Shown here one piece after another: positions 63,550 to 64,000 of a stretch of 64,000 bases of DNA. The notes below the pieces were generated by a model. It ran no database searches, was not told where the DNA came from, and was given only the letters and a program-made list of their open reading frames with translations. Where the stretch lies: contig NZ_JAFFQC010000003.1 of NCBI RefSeq assembly GCF_016918545.1, positions 164,921-228,920 on the forward strand, read 5' to 3'. A program made the translations under genes and the position numbers. Source of the stretch: Desulfobulbus alkaliphilus. GTDB taxonomy: Bacteria > Desulfobacterota > Desulfobulbia > Desulfobulbales > Desulfobulbaceae. How positions within the stretch are numbered: position 1 is the first letter of the stretch; each line of letters opens with the position of its first letter.

Positions 63550-63779
63550 ATAGAGTTAAAATCCCGTGGAGTTCACTTGACAGCGCACCAGCGTGACAGG
63601 ATAAAGCCGTTTCTAGCGGGACGCGAACGAACAGTGCACCACCAAGAACCTTTACCCCACTGGCTCAATCCGGTAGAATACAAGTCCACCGGATGCGGTC
63701 CGATCACAGGTCGAACATAAAAAGATAATGCATCAACCATACCACAAACAACACTAAAAAGGCACGGTCGCCACTCGTT

Positions 63780-63953
63780 ATGATCAAAAAAGAACTGCTG
63801 GAAATCCTGGCCTGCCCGCAATGCAAGGGATCGGTAACATTGAACAAAGAGTTGAGCGGTATCGTCTGCTCGGACTGCCGGCTGCTTTACGAAATTCGTG
63901 ACGGGATCCCGATCATGCTGATCGACGAAGCCAAACCCCTGGACGATACCTGA
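63780..63953 (+). CDS. Trm112-like zinc-ribbon protein
   Basis: 57 residues. IKKELLEILACPQCKGSV and GIVCSDCRLLYEIRDGIPIMLIDEAK match the short Trm112/YcaR family: two C-x2-C pairs for one zinc and the conserved Y-x-I-x-DGIP-x-ML ending. In eukaryotes Trm112 activates methyltransferases; the bacterial role is unclear. It is a complete gene despite its size. It is followed by a stem-loop at the window edge. Confidence 0.9.
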   Translation: MIKKELLEILACPQCKGSVTLNKELSGIVCSDCRLLYEIRDGIPIMLIDEAKPLDDT

Positions 63954-63979
63954 TCCCGGCAACCTCACTGGGCCGGGCC

Positions 63980-64000
63980 GGCGGTGCCTCTGGCACCGCC
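63980..64000 (+). terminator. Perfect 9-bp stem-loop at the window edge
   Basis: GGCGGTGCC-TCT-GGCACCGCC forms a perfect 9-bp GC-rich stem with a three-base loop, 27 bases after the Trm112-like stop. It is probably the stem of an intrinsic terminator; a T-run would lie just outside the window. Confidence 0.65.

Noticed and set aside
63573..63779. Minus-strand open frame before the Trm112-like gene
   Set aside because: Runs antisense through the Trm112-like gene and shows no motif of its own.
1..64000. rRNA or tRNA genes
   Set aside because: No cloverleaf with CCA-type context and no rRNA core sequence was recognised by eye; a tRNAscan/barrnap run would be decisive.

Overview
The window is a gene-dense chromosomal segment of a Gram-negative, diderm, probably anaerobic bacterium. 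The diderm call rests on a type II secretion operon and a meso-diaminopimelate-type murein pathway. The gene repertoire and neighbourhoods (dcw cluster followed by a B12/radical-SAM protein, a yebC-ruvCAB block, a PP-loop protein next to recN) look like Desulfobacterota, possibly Desulfobulbales. That placement is inference from gene content; no 16S or other rRNA is present. No rRNA, tRNA, CRISPR array or prophage was seen.

Layout. 0-8 kb: a decayed azlC/azlD remnant, a receiver-adenylate cyclase, aroC, a sugar epimerase, dinB, a truncated flavoprotein pseudogene and YgiQ. 8-16 kb: a HAD phosphatase, nadA, a DisA-like (DACNV-type) protein, a Bcr/CflA exporter and a FetAB-like ABC pair. 16-36 kb (minus strand): a sensor kinase, a radical SAM protein and the division/cell-wall (dcw) cluster, read mraZ-rsmH-ftsL-ftsI-murEF(fused)-mraY-murD-(small Cys protein)-murG-murC-murB-ftsQ-ftsA-ftsZ. 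36-46 kb: ruvB, ruvA, ruvC, yebC, rlmE, a CCA-type nucleotidyltransferase, a PP-loop protein, recN and a DtxR-type regulator. 46-59 kb: a type II secretion system (G,H,I,J,K,L,M,N,C,D,E on minus, F inverted at the far end). 59-64 kb: a delta-60 repeat lipoprotein with a CFI-box C-terminus, a molybdopterin-binding protein and a Trm112-like zinc-ribbon protein.

Two observations stand out. First, the dcw cluster makes lipid II with a full set of Mur enzymes, but its FtsI homologue has lost the transpeptidase motifs (SxxK, SxN and KTG regions) while remaining a full-length open frame, and ftsW is missing from its usual place between murD and murG, where a 73-residue Cys-rich protein is translationally coupled instead. 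The FtsW-FtsI septal synthase pair therefore appears dismantled at this locus. Second, intergenic regions carry 17 copies of a MITE-like element with 13-bp terminal inverted repeats (CCTGAATCCGTGA). It occurs as full (about 217 bp), tail-only (about 125-135 bp), hairpin-only and 53-bp forms, many flanked by exact 5-6 bp target duplications. Its tail holds an outward TTGTCA-N16-TATAAT promoter-like sequence that points at nadA, the CCA gene, recN, gspG and the delta-60 gene, and its ends supply stop codons or last residues to neighbouring genes. A second, rarer inverted-repeat element is also present.
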